Positions 1 to 6,594 of a DNA stretch of 8,218 nucleotides are shown here, in pieces. Below the pieces are notes generated by a model. That model worked only from the letters and a program-made list of their open reading frames with translations, was not told where the DNA came from and did not search any database. Every line of letters starts with the position of its first letter. Position 1 is the first letter of the stretch. The stretch is taken from NCBI GenBank assembly GCA_946627685.1, contig CAMOVV010000040.1:1-8218 (forward strand), in the 5' to 3' direction. This DNA is from an uncultured Bacteroidales bacterium (GTDB lineage: Bacteria; Bacteroidota; Bacteroidia; Bacteroidales; UBA932). The position numbers were made by a program, and so were the translations under genes.

Positions 1-60
1 TTATCAAAATCTGACATTCTGAGGGCAAGTACCTCCGGAAAGTCAAAACCAACTATGTAA
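1..60 (+). other. Window edge; possible end of an upstream gene, unresolved
   Basis: The frame starting at base 1 is open and ends at TAA 58-60, leaving 19 codons (ending GKSKPTM) that could be the 3' end of a gene in the same operon as comEC, 8 nt upstream of it. The minus strand offers a competing reading: an ATG at 17-15 starting MSDFD would be a divergent gene leaving the window. The minus frame is also open across 68-1 and reads like protein (VYIVGFDFPEVL), but it has no start codon nearby. The sequence is too short to choose, and no family is recognised. Confidence 0.2.
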
Positions 61-68
61 ACTTCATT

Positions 69-1169
69 ATGTCGGAGGACAGGGATTTTGCGGGGATATG
101 TTACTCTTTCCTGGCCGGGATAGCCGCCGGGACCCTTTTTACAAGCTTTGTTTCGCCCTTGACGGGAGCGGCAGCCGCCACGCCCGTCCTGACGCTCATT
201 TTCATCCTCATCGCATTCCGAAGGGAGGACGGCAGGCCGTCAATGCCTTGGCTTGCCGCCATTTACGCCCTTTGTGGAGGGTTCTGCGCCCTGTGCGGCG
301 CCACGGCTCCATTCCCGGCAGCCGACTTTCCTCCGGCCCAGAAGGCCGCCCGCGCCCTCAAGGAAGCCATCGACTCCATACCCTGGGACACCCCCGCCTC
401 GGCTCCCCTGCTCAAAGCCCTCCTGACAGGAGACCGCGCGGACCTTCCACGGGACATCTCCACTGCATTCCGGCAAAGCGGAGCCTCCCACCTCCTGGCC
501 CTCTCCGGCCTCCACCTCGGCATCATCTACCTTATCCTCTCGAAGTCCCTTTCCATTCTCGGAAAGTTTCCCCTTTCGATGCTCGCAAGGTACATCCTTA
601 TCCTCTCGCTGTCAGGGTTTTTCACCATCATGACCGGGGCGTCCCCCTCCCTTGTGAGGGCCTTCCTTTTCATTGTTCTGCGCGAGACGGCCCGCCTGCT
701 TTCAAGGCCGGCGAGTCCCCTGCGGATCCTCCTCGGCGCTATGGTAATCCAGCTTGCGGCGGCCCCCTCCCTGATTTCCTCCGTCGCCTTCCAGCTTTCC
801 TACCTCGCGATGGCCGGCATCACCATCCTGTTCCCGTGGCTGAAAGCCCTCTGGCCCGGATGGGATGAAAACGACGGCGGAAGCTCCGCCCTTGAATATC
901 TGTCGAAAAAAATCTGGGAGGCCTCGGCCCTCACCCTTTCCTGCCAGGCGTTCACTGCCCCGCTCGCCTGGGCCCGCTTCGGGACCTTCCCCGTTTACTT
1001 CCTGATAACCAATCTTCTGGCCATGCCGGTCACCTCCATCGCCGTCACCCTGGGAGTGGCGGTCCTGATCCTCGAAGCCGCCGGCCTGCGCCTCGGCTTT
1101 CTTGTCTTTCTAGCAGACAAAGCCCTGTCCCTGCTGGTTTTCATCCTCAGTACAATCGCGGGAATGTAA
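69..1169 (+). CDS. comEC: ComEC/Rec2-type competence membrane protein, compact form
   Basis: This is a polytopic inner-membrane protein of 366 residues matching the Competence domain of ComEC/Rec2, the channel that carries single-stranded DNA into the cytoplasm during natural transformation. Two or three N-terminal membrane segments (about 8-28, 35-50 and 60-78) lead into the core. The core motifs are visible: LLTGDR at 118-123, HLLALSGLHLG at 141-151, SPSLVRAFLF at 192-201, FQLSYLAMAGI at 241-251, and a further helical bundle at 285-366. The protein is about half the usual length. It lacks the N-terminal OB-like DUF4131 domain, which normally sits between the first helices and the core, and it has no C-terminal metallo-beta-lactamase domain. 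ATG 69 is the first start in this frame after a stop at 12-14, so no longer N-terminus is available. No Shine-Dalgarno sequence or clear promoter is visible. It converges on the lolA-like gene with 8 bp between stop codons. The family call is firm; transport function is not certain for this short form. Confidence 0.88.
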   Translation: MSEDRDFAGICYSFLAGIAAGTLFTSFVSPLTGAAAATPVLTLIFILIAFRREDGRPSMPWLAAIYALCGGFCALCGATAPFPAADFPPAQKAARALKEAIDSIPWDTPASAPLLKALLTGDRADLPRDISTAFRQSGASHLLALSGLHLGIIYLILSKSLSILGKFPLSMLARYILILSLSGFFTIMTGASPSLVRAFLFIVLRETARLLSRPASPLRILLGAMVIQLAAAPSLISSVAFQLSYLAMAGITILFPWLKALWPGWDENDGGSSALEYLSKKIWEASALTLSCQAFTAPLAWARFGTFPVYFLITNLLAMPVTSIAVTLGVAVLILEAAGLRLGFLVFLADKALSLLVFILSTIAGM

Positions 1170-1177
1170 ACCGGGAA

Positions 1178-1786
1178 CTACCTGAGATCGGTGATGACGG
1201 CGTCAGAAGGGAGGGAGGACCTGTCGAAGGTAAAGACAGTGAGGTCCTCGCTGGCGGGGGAGCTGGAAAAGTCCCCGATAATGAACGTGGCGACGGTGCC
1301 GCCGGAAACGGTGACCTCGGCTTCGGAGAGCTTGAGGTCGGGGGTGATGAAAAGGATGATTGAGCGGACGTTGGACTCGACGGCAGACTCCAGGACGGCC
1401 TTCACGAGGTCCTTTCCGCCCTTTTTGACCCTTACAGCCTCCTTCACGACAAAACTCTTCGAGGCCTCGGAGAGGAATAGGGCCGGATTGGCCGAAAAAT
1501 CCTCGCCGGAAGACACGCTCTCCACAACGGCCTCGCCTGCGGAACGGTCCACGGTCCACCTCGTTTTTCCGTCGCAGACCACCTCTATTCCGTCCCCTTC
1601 CATAAGGAAGAGGTCGCCCTGGGCGGTGACTTTGCCGCTGCCCGTCATCGTGGAGGCAGATGACCGCGCGGAATACTCATAGCTGAAAGACAGCCGGGAA
1701 GACGATGCAAGGTCAAGGAAATCCCTGACGGTCTCCTGGGGGGCCGCCGCCGCAAGAACGGAAATTATGAGGGCAAGCAATTTCAT
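1178..1786 (-). CDS. LolA-like outer-membrane lipoprotein carrier
   Basis: This is a predicted periplasmic protein of 202 residues with a signal peptide (MKLLALIISVLAAAAPQ, cleavage near residue 16). The body looks like the LolA/LolB half-barrel fold: amphipathic strand stretches, GSGKVTAQGDLFLMEG at about 50-65, a DGKTRWTVDR strand at 73-82 matching LolA's usual 'DGk.lW.yd', and a C-terminal FTFDRSSLPSDAVITDLR. LolA ferries lipoproteins from the inner to the outer membrane. I chose ATG 1786 because it gives a clean signal peptide; an in-frame GTG at 1795 adds three residues. The gene lies 21 nt behind the FISUMP lipoprotein gene in the same frame, so the pair is probably co-transcribed. In many Bacteroidetes the lolA homologue sits beside ftsK (recalled, not checked), so this copy may be a paralogue rather than the housekeeping carrier. 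No terminator is visible. Confidence 0.7.
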   Translation of the reverse strand: MKLLALIISVLAAAAPQETVRDFLDLASSSRLSFSYEYSARSSASTMTGSGKVTAQGDLFLMEGDGIEVVCDGKTRWTVDRSAGEAVVESVSSGEDFSANPALFLSEASKSFVVKEAVRVKKGGKDLVKAVLESAVESNVRSIILFITPDLKLSEAEVTVSGGTVATFIIGDFSSSPASEDLTVFTFDRSSLPSDAVITDLR

Positions 1787-1787
1787 T

Positions 1788-1827
1788 TTAATCACGCACG
1801 CATCTTGTTAATCACGTACGCATCTTA
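1788..1827. repeat. Two-copy 20-bp tandem repeat at the FISUMP gene end
   Basis: Units 1788-1807 and 1808-1827 match at 18 of 20 positions; the first 19 bases differ only at position 10 (C versus T). On the minus strand each unit contains codons for R-C-V-R-D followed by TAA. The 1808-1827 copy is the true end of the FISUMP gene, and the second copy lies just beyond its stop, overlapping the possible GTG start of the LolA-like gene. Confidence 0.85.
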
Positions 1828-2860
1828 CGGAAGCAAGGAACGTGCCTTTGTCGGCCGTGCCGGTCAGCACGTCAGCCTGCCTGTAATGGATATAACGCAG
1901 CCAGGCTTTGGAACTGTCGGAAGAATCCTCGTCAGCAGTCCAGAACACGGCATACTCGTTGGGGCTAATGAACCTGGGCGCTCCGGCCCCGGATTTGTCG
2001 GCGAAACCGAAAGAAAGGGCGTTGAAACCGCTTTTGTTGGTAATCGTGACATCATTGGGCCAATATCCCCACATCCTGCTGCTGAAGAACTTGGCATCCA
2101 CCATAAGGTCTCCGGCTATACCAGGGAACATCTCGTGCGCGGCGAGGCTTTCATCTCCCTTGAGATGCCTGCCAAGGGCCAGCCAGTCCTCCTCGGTGGA
2201 AAGATGCCACCCTTCTGGACAGGCGGAAACGGCCTCCTCCCAGGAGTAGAAATTGCCGGTGTTCCTGGTCATGGCGGGGCAGTTGGAGAACGGCACGCCC
2301 GACCCTGCATAGGAGAGGTTCTGGCGCAGCCACTCCCTGTCCCCTATCGTCACGGTGCGGTAGGTCATCCCGTCGCGGGAATCCGTGAACCTGGGGTCGG
2401 AATCGGTGTAATCCAGTCCGGAGAACGCATCCTCCATATCATCGGTCACGATAGTAAATTCTGTCTGCCTGGAAGCGTCGTAATACCCGTCTGCAATCGC
2501 GTAGAACACGAAATTATAGCCTTCGCCGATGATGTTTTCAGGGATTTTCAGGGTATAGACCACAGGGGAGGTGTCAGTTGAAGACGGATACCTGAGGGTG
2601 TCTCTCTTGGAATCCCATGAAGTATAGACATAATAGCCGAGATTGCCTCCTTTGGGATGCTTCACACCGGAGGGCCTGACCTCGAACACATCTCCCGGAT
2701 GGACATACACCGGAAGCTGATAAGACATCCTGCCGGTCAGGAATTCCTTTGAATCGTCTTTGTCTTTTTTCTTGCATGAAGGCAGGACAGCCGTAGCAAA
2801 GGCAAGGGCGGCAGCCATCATGACAGACAATCCTCTGATATTCATTTTCAAAATCTTCAT
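1808..2860 (-). CDS. FISUMP-domain lipoprotein
   Basis: This is a probable lipoprotein of 350 residues. The N-terminus carries a basic stretch, a hydrophobic core and a lipobox LPSC (lipidated Cys29), followed by KKKDKDD. Residues about 40-140 form a beta-rich, Ig/PKD-like region that I do not recognise further. Residues about 159-350 are a FISUMP domain ('Fibrobacter succinogenes major paralogous domain'): DGMTYRTVTIGDREWLRQNL, then NFYSWEEAVSACPEGWHLSTEEDW, then SGFNALSFGF, then AVFWTA, then the characteristic C-terminal SVRCVRD. The domain is common in surface and secreted proteins of Bacteroidota and Fibrobacterota, and its function is unknown. I took ATG 2860; ATG 2845 (Cys24) is an equally plausible start. 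A TTG at 2902 would also keep the frame open but would overlap the control region. The gene is divergent from apbE and probably co-transcribed with the LolA-like gene. Confidence 0.85.
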   Translation of the reverse strand: MKILKMNIRGLSVMMAAALAFATAVLPSCKKKDKDDSKEFLTGRMSYQLPVYVHPGDVFEVRPSGVKHPKGGNLGYYVYTSWDSKRDTLRYPSSTDTSPVVYTLKIPENIIGEGYNFVFYAIADGYYDASRQTEFTIVTDDMEDAFSGLDYTDSDPRFTDSRDGMTYRTVTIGDREWLRQNLSYAGSGVPFSNCPAMTRNTGNFYSWEEAVSACPEGWHLSTEEDWLALGRHLKGDESLAAHEMFPGIAGDLMVDAKFFSSRMWGYWPNDVTITNKSGFNALSFGFADKSGAGAPRFISPNEYAVFWTADEDSSDSSKAWLRYIHYRQADVLTGTADKGTFLASVRCVRD

Positions 2861-2879
2861 CTTATATGCGTACAAAATG

Positions 2880-2887
2880 CAAATATG
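2880..2887 (-). promoter_or_regulatory. Possible -7 box for the FISUMP gene
   Basis: The minus strand reads CATATTTG, one mismatch from the Bacteroidetes -7 consensus TAnnTTTG, 19 nt before ATG 2860 and 34 nt before ATG 2845. A TTTG (2903-2900) lies at the right -33 distance (19 nt) only for a different, weaker box at 2880-2873 (GCATTTTG). Which of the two is used is open. Confidence 0.35.
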
Positions 2888-2907
2888 CGAATTTCTTCGC
2901 AAATTCG
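2888..2907. promoter_or_regulatory. Operator-like inverted repeat between divergent promoters
   Basis: CGAATTT at 2888-2894 is the exact reverse complement of AAATTCG at 2901-2907, with a 6-bp spacer. The dyad abuts the minus-strand -7-like box (ending 2887) and stops 2 bp before the plus-strand box (starting 2910). An outer inverted pair, GTACAAA 2870-2876 and TTTGTAC 2914-2920, flanks it. The layout suits a dimeric regulator covering both promoters, but in AT-rich DNA a 7-bp dyad can arise by chance. Confidence 0.4.
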
Positions 2908-2909
2908 AT

Positions 2910-2917
2910 TATCTTTG
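2910..2917 (+). promoter_or_regulatory. -7 promoter box for the apbE gene
   Basis: TATCTTTG is a perfect TAnnTTTG match. If it is centred near -7, transcription starts around 2921 and leaves a leader of about 23 nt before ATG 2944. No TTTG is visible at the expected -33 position. Confidence 0.6.
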
Positions 2918-2943
2918 TACAAATACTTTGCCGAACATCAAGC

Positions 2944-4002
2944 ATGGGAAACCTTCCGGGTAAAATAATCCGCCTCATTTTCGCCGCAGCCGCCCTTCTG
3001 TGCATCAGCAGCTGTGAAAAACGGAACTACGTGGCTATCACCGGTTTTGCCCAAGGCGGCACCTACACCGTAAAAATCGGCCTCGCAGGGGTGGACACTC
3101 CCCCGACCGCCATCAAGGCCGGCATCGACTCGATTCTGCACGAGATAGACACCACCCTCTCGGGATACAACAAAGGTTCCATGCTCAGCCGGTTCAACAG
3201 AGGGGAAGCCATCCGCCCGAACAGGCTGTTTCTCGAAACCTATGCGGCGGCAAGGGCCCTGTGGGAGGAAACTGGAGGAGTCCTTGACTGCGCCGCCGCC
3301 CCCCTTTTCGACGCCTGGGGCTTCGGATTCACCACGGACTCCCTTCCCTCCGGGGAAAAAATTTCCGCAATCATGGCTTCCTGCGGCATGAAACATCTTC
3401 CAAGAAACCTCGGCGAGGCCCTGGACGGGGACGGAAGGCTCGACCCGGCCACCCTTTCAGCGGGAGGGTCGCTTCCCAACCTCAACTACAACGCGATTGC
3501 GCAGGGACTTAGCGCCGACCTTGTCGCATCGTATCTTAAAGGACTGGGAGTCAAGGATATGCTCGTGGATATAGGTGAAATCTTCTGCAGCGGACTGAAC
3601 CCTGACGGCACAGGCTGGACCATCGCCATCGACAGGCCTGTGGACGGGAACGACACTCCGGGCGCCGACGTTTTCGGAATCTGGCGCTCCGATGGCTCCC
3701 CCTGCGGGCTCGTCACCTCCGCCAACAACAGGAAATTCTATGTCCGGGACGGGGTGAAATACTCTCACACAATAGACCCCCGGACCGGCCGTCCGGTAAG
3801 CCACAACCTCCTAAGCGCCACGATAATGGCAAAGGACGCCACCACTGCCGACGCCATCGCCACCGCCTGCATGGTCCTCGGCCTTGACGCCGCGAGAAAA
3901 CTGATCATCGACAGCCCTGACCTCGAAGCCTGCCTGATTTACTCCCTCCCCGGCGGCTCCATGGAATCCTGGACCTCCCCCGGCTTCAACCTGATTCAGT
4001 AA
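2944..4002 (+). CDS. apbE: ApbE-type FAD:protein FMN transferase, lipoprotein
   Basis: This is a lipoprotein of 352 residues: signal peptide, lipobox ISSC, lipidated Cys24. The family transfers FMN from FAD onto threonine of periplasmic or membrane redox subunits such as NqrB/NqrC and RnfG/RnfD. ApbE motifs appear in order: TLSGYN 71-76 and SRFN 82-85, PLFDAWGFG 120-128, NYNAIAQG 181-188, LVDIGEIFCSG 207-217, HTIDPRTGRPV 275-285, and the metal-site segment DATTADAIATA 298-308. Two spots differ from the textbook motifs: AKG reads AQG, and the usual GGE reads GE, one residue shorter. The frame is open upstream to 2866, but ATG 2944 gives the signal peptide and lies downstream of the TATCTTTG box. 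No NQR or RNF gene is in the window, so its target is encoded elsewhere. Confidence 0.92.
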   Translation: MGNLPGKIIRLIFAAAALLCISSCEKRNYVAITGFAQGGTYTVKIGLAGVDTPPTAIKAGIDSILHEIDTTLSGYNKGSMLSRFNRGEAIRPNRLFLETYAAARALWEETGGVLDCAAAPLFDAWGFGFTTDSLPSGEKISAIMASCGMKHLPRNLGEALDGDGRLDPATLSAGGSLPNLNYNAIAQGLSADLVASYLKGLGVKDMLVDIGEIFCSGLNPDGTGWTIAIDRPVDGNDTPGADVFGIWRSDGSPCGLVTSANNRKFYVRDGVKYSHTIDPRTGRPVSHNLLSATIMAKDATTADAIATACMVLGLDAARKLIIDSPDLEACLIYSLPGGSMESWTSPGFNLIQ

Positions 4003-4052
4003 TTCCCATCGGAGCGACGCCGGCCTACGGGTACGGGGCCGTTGCCAGGAGG

Positions 4053-4073
4053 TCCTGCCGCCCGGGGGCAGGA
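4053..4073. terminator. Hairpin in the convergent gap, possible two-way terminator
   Basis: TCCTGCC 4053-4059 pairs with GGCAGGA 4067-4073 around a 7-nt loop. TTGCC 4042-4046 with GGCAA 4077-4081 can extend the stem past an internal loop. The hairpin lies between the convergent ends of apbE and the M23 gene. Neither strand has a U-tract directly after it, so intrinsic termination is doubtful. Confidence 0.3.
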
Positions 4074-4096
4074 GGGGGCAAAAAGGCAGGGAGGGG

Positions 4097-5176
4097 CTAT
4101 TTTACCCTGATGTTGCGGCCGATGCGGAGAGTGGACTTGGAGGTAAGGCCGGGATTGAGGCTGCAGATGCGGCTGACCGTCGTGTGATAGCGCTGCGCAA
4201 TCCTGCCGAGGGTATCTCCCGAGCGGATACGGTAATACTGGGCCGAAGCCTCCGCCGCCTCACGTTCCGCCTTCAGGCGCTCCTCCTCGCGGGCCTTCGC
4301 AATCTCCTTATCCTTCGCGTCAGCCTCATTGATTTCATACTCCTCCTCATCAGAATCAGGCACATACTTGCTACCCATGCTCAGATACTTCTTCCTCAGG
4401 GTGAAAACCCTGTGACGAAGGTCACCCGTCTTGAAATCAATCAGCCACTCCGGGTCGAAAGAATACCCGTGATACCTCGTCTCGAAATGCAGGTGGGCCC
4501 CGGTAGCCCTTCCCGTCGCGCCACCGAGCCCGACGACCTGACCGGCCTCAACCCAGTCTCCGACCTCCACGTTCCTCTTCGAAAGATGGGCGTAGAAAGT
4601 CTCCAGGCCATTCTCATGCCTCAGCACGACAAGGTTTCCATACCCCTTGTAATACTTTGACATCCTGACTTTTCCGGCAAAAGCCGCATAGACGGGGTCA
4701 CCCGTTTTCAAAGGAAGGTCCACCCCGGAATGATGGCGCCTGTGACGGTAGCCGTAGGCGGAATAAACCGCCACCTGATTGGGACAGCGATAATCGCTGA
4801 GGGTATCCACCACCCAGAAAGTCACCTTGTCGGGAAGGCTCCCGAGCGAAGTCTTGTAAGGGTCGGGATACTCGGAAGTCCAATTCTCCGTGAACGTCGC
4901 GCTGTTCTTGGAGGCGGAGGCGTCACGCTTGTATTTCCAGGAATAGTTGGGATAGAGGAGAATCTTCACCGCGGGATCGGCGGTGTCGAGAGTGTCCATC
5001 GCGGCCATTCCGTCCGGGACGAGGGGCCTGACGGGACTGTGGATAATCCTCGGTACGAGCCTCTCGGCCCTTTCGAGGGTCATTGTCGTATCCTTGAGGG
5101 ACTTCCTGCTCTGGGCCGCCAAGGGAAGGATGGCGGAAAAACACAGTAATCCTGCAATAAGTCTGTTAGGTTTCAT
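4097..5176 (-). CDS. Secreted M23 peptidase with C-terminal LysM domain
   Basis: This protein of 359 residues is exported (signal peptide MKPNRLIAGLLCFSAILPLAAQ) and is predicted to cut peptidoglycan peptide cross-bridges, or to activate other enzymes that do. The LytM/M23 zinc site is complete: HHSGVD with His149 and Asp153, YAHLS with His197, and HLH at 228-230. The catalytic domain covers about 130-245. A highly charged Asp/Glu/Lys/Arg-rich, probably coiled-coil segment (about 270-312) links it to a single LysM peptidoglycan-binding repeat at about 314-359 (YRIRSGDTLGRIAQRYHTTVSRICSLNPGL). I chose ATG 5176 over a TTG at 5197 because it starts the signal peptide and does not run into the mutase gene. 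It lies 26 nt behind the mutase gene and is probably co-transcribed. A 12-bp palindrome sits in the gap. Confidence 0.92.
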   Translation of the reverse strand: MKPNRLIAGLLCFSAILPLAAQSRKSLKDTTMTLERAERLVPRIIHSPVRPLVPDGMAAMDTLDTADPAVKILLYPNYSWKYKRDASASKNSATFTENWTSEYPDPYKTSLGSLPDKVTFWVVDTLSDYRCPNQVAVYSAYGYRHRRHHSGVDLPLKTGDPVYAAFAGKVRMSKYYKGYGNLVVLRHENGLETFYAHLSKRNVEVGDWVEAGQVVGLGGATGRATGAHLHFETRYHGYSFDPEWLIDFKTGDLRHRVFTLRKKYLSMGSKYVPDSDEEEYEINEADAKDKEIAKAREEERLKAEREAAEASAQYYRIRSGDTLGRIAQRYHTTVSRICSLNPGLTSKSTLRIGRNIRVK

Positions 5177-5188
5177 ATTCTGTACACG

Positions 5189-5200
5189 TCTTTGCAAAGA
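5189..5200. promoter_or_regulatory. 12-bp perfect palindrome before the M23 gene
   Basis: TCTTTGCAAAGA fills most of the 26-nt gap between the mutase stop codon and the M23 start. It could be an operator or part of an internal promoter (TTTG is present, but TA at the right spot is not), or it could be chance. Confidence 0.25.
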
Positions 5201-5202
5201 GC

Positions 5203-6567
5203 CTACCTGACGGCTCCGAACTTGGTTTTCAGCAGCTCATCCACAGCCGCTATCTTACTGTCAAGCAGTTCCTTGGTGGTAGCCTCGCAGATAAACCTCA
5301 GATAAGGCTCCGTGTTGGAAGGACGGATATTGAACCACCACTGCGGGAACTCCGCCCTGTAGCCGTCGAAATCCATGAAAGCCGTAGCCTTCTCCTGAGC
5401 CATGAACATATCCTTCACGGCATCCATGGCCCCCTTCTTGTCCTCAAGCCTGTAGTTGATTTCTCCGGAGTTCATATACTTTGACATGGAGTCCATCCTG
5501 GAACTGAGGGTGACGCCCTTCTTCTTCAGGGAAGCCACGATTCTCAGGACAAGGAGGCTGGCGAGAAGGCCGCTGTCGGAATAGAAGAAATCCTTGAAAT
5601 AGTAATGGCCTGCAAGTTCCCCGCCCCAGAGTCCGTCGATTTCACGGAGCTTGGGAGCGGCGAAGGCGCGGCCCACCTTCCAGGTGTGTAGGTCGGCGTT
5701 GTAAGCGGCAAGGGCCTCGCCCACGGCCTTGGACGAACGGATTTCCTGGAGGACGCGAGGATTCTTCTCTCCCCTTTCCACGCAGAAATACTCGGCGAGA
5801 AGGGCCACCACGAGGTCAGGGGCGACGAAACGGGCCTTGTCGTCCACGAACATCACCCTGTCGGCATCGCCGTCATAGATGACGCCCACGTCCGCGCCCA
5901 TCCGCTCCACGAGGTCCCTCAAAGGTTTCACGTTGGCGGGGATGAGGGGGTTGGGCTCGTGGCCCGGGAAGGTTCCGTCCATGACGTCGAAAAGGTATTC
6001 GGCGTTTTCCCCCTTGAAAAGGTCCTTGGCAAGGAGGTTGGCCATTCCGTTGGAGAGGTCGAAGGCTATCTTGAGGTCGGAATAGTCCCCTTTGAATTTC
6101 ATGAGGAAGTCGAGGTAATCCTTGCGGATATCCATCGGATGCACCTTCCCTTTCACGGCTGCGGCAGGAGTGGGACGGCCCTCGTCAATCCACTGCTTGA
6201 TTTGACCCAGACCGGCATCGAAACCCACCGGAAGGGCGTTCTCCCTGGAGACCTTCATTCCGTTGTATTCCCTGGGATTATGGGAGGCCGTTATCTGCAC
6301 CGAGGCCTTGAAGCCATAGTTGGCTGTGCCGAAATACACGAGCGGCGTGGAACTCAGGCCGATGTCATAGACGTCGGCTCCGGCGTCGGTGATTCCCTCC
6401 ACAAGGCTGTCCCTGATTTCCTGCGAGGACACCCTGCAGTCCCTTCCCACGAGAACCTTGTCAGCTCCCAGGAGGGACGGGATGAAATAACCGGTCTTGT
6501 AAGCCGTATCCTTGTCGAAGTCAACGTTATAGACTCCTCTTATGTCGTATGCGTGAAATGCTCCCAT
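5203..6567 (-). CDS. Phosphomannomutase/phosphoglucomutase
   Basis: This cytoplasmic alpha-D-phosphohexomutase of 454 residues interconverts hexose 1-phosphate and 6-phosphate, feeding GDP-mannose or UDP-glucose type precursors for surface polysaccharides. All four active-site loops are intact: the phosphoserine loop TASHNP 93-98 (Ser95), the magnesium loop DGDADR 232-237, the sugar-binding loop GGELAGH 315-321, and the phosphate-binding loop RPSNTEP 415-421. The N-terminus FHAYDIRGVYN is typical. ATG 6567 is chosen because the upstream codons to 6597 are leader sequence with a TAAATTTG promoter box. Length is normal for the bacterial PMM/PGM subgroup. Whether mannose, glucose or both is the substrate cannot be told from these motifs, so no gene symbol is given. 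It is the first gene of a likely two-gene unit with the M23/LysM peptidase. Confidence 0.95.
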   Translation of the reverse strand: MGAFHAYDIRGVYNVDFDKDTAYKTGYFIPSLLGADKVLVGRDCRVSSQEIRDSLVEGITDAGADVYDIGLSSTPLVYFGTANYGFKASVQITASHNPREYNGMKVSRENALPVGFDAGLGQIKQWIDEGRPTPAAAVKGKVHPMDIRKDYLDFLMKFKGDYSDLKIAFDLSNGMANLLAKDLFKGENAEYLFDVMDGTFPGHEPNPLIPANVKPLRDLVERMGADVGVIYDGDADRVMFVDDKARFVAPDLVVALLAEYFCVERGEKNPRVLQEIRSSKAVGEALAAYNADLHTWKVGRAFAAPKLREIDGLWGGELAGHYYFKDFFYSDSGLLASLLVLRIVASLKKKGVTLSSRMDSMSKYMNSGEINYRLEDKKGAMDAVKDMFMAQEKATAFMDFDGYRAEFPQWWFNIRPSNTEPYLRFICEATTKELLDSKIAAVDELLKTKFGAVR

Positions 6568-6570
6568 AAC

Positions 6571-6579
6571 AAAAAAAAA
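6571..6579. repeat. A9/T9 homopolymer in the mutase leader
   Basis: Nine consecutive A on the plus strand (T on the sense strand) lie 3 nt before the ATG of the mutase gene, within its predicted leader. Such a tract is prone to slippage. Confidence 0.8.
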
Positions 6580-6594
6580 TATTATATGATTTTG

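Noticed and set aside
98..868. 256-codon plus-strand open frame inside comEC
   Set aside because: It overlaps comEC in another frame and its product is Pro/His/Arg-rich with no domain, as expected from shifted reading of GC-rich coding DNA. The comEC frame has clear family motifs.
1170..1177. Terminator between convergent comEC and LolA-like genes
   Set aside because: Only 8 bp separate the stop codons, and just a 4-bp ACCG/CGGT pairing can be found nearby, with no U-tract.
1788..1827. CRISPR-like direct repeats
   Set aside because: There are only two units, directly adjacent with no spacer, and they correspond to the coding end of the FISUMP gene.
1805..2581. 258-codon plus-strand open frame opposite the FISUMP gene
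   Set aside because: It is antisense to a gene with a recognisable domain and lipobox, starts from the antisense of that gene's own stop region, and shows no family features.
2866..2943. Longer apbE start and longer FISUMP start (TTG 2902)
   Set aside because: Both would overlap the opposing promoter region and put 19 or more extra residues before a clear lipoprotein signal peptide.
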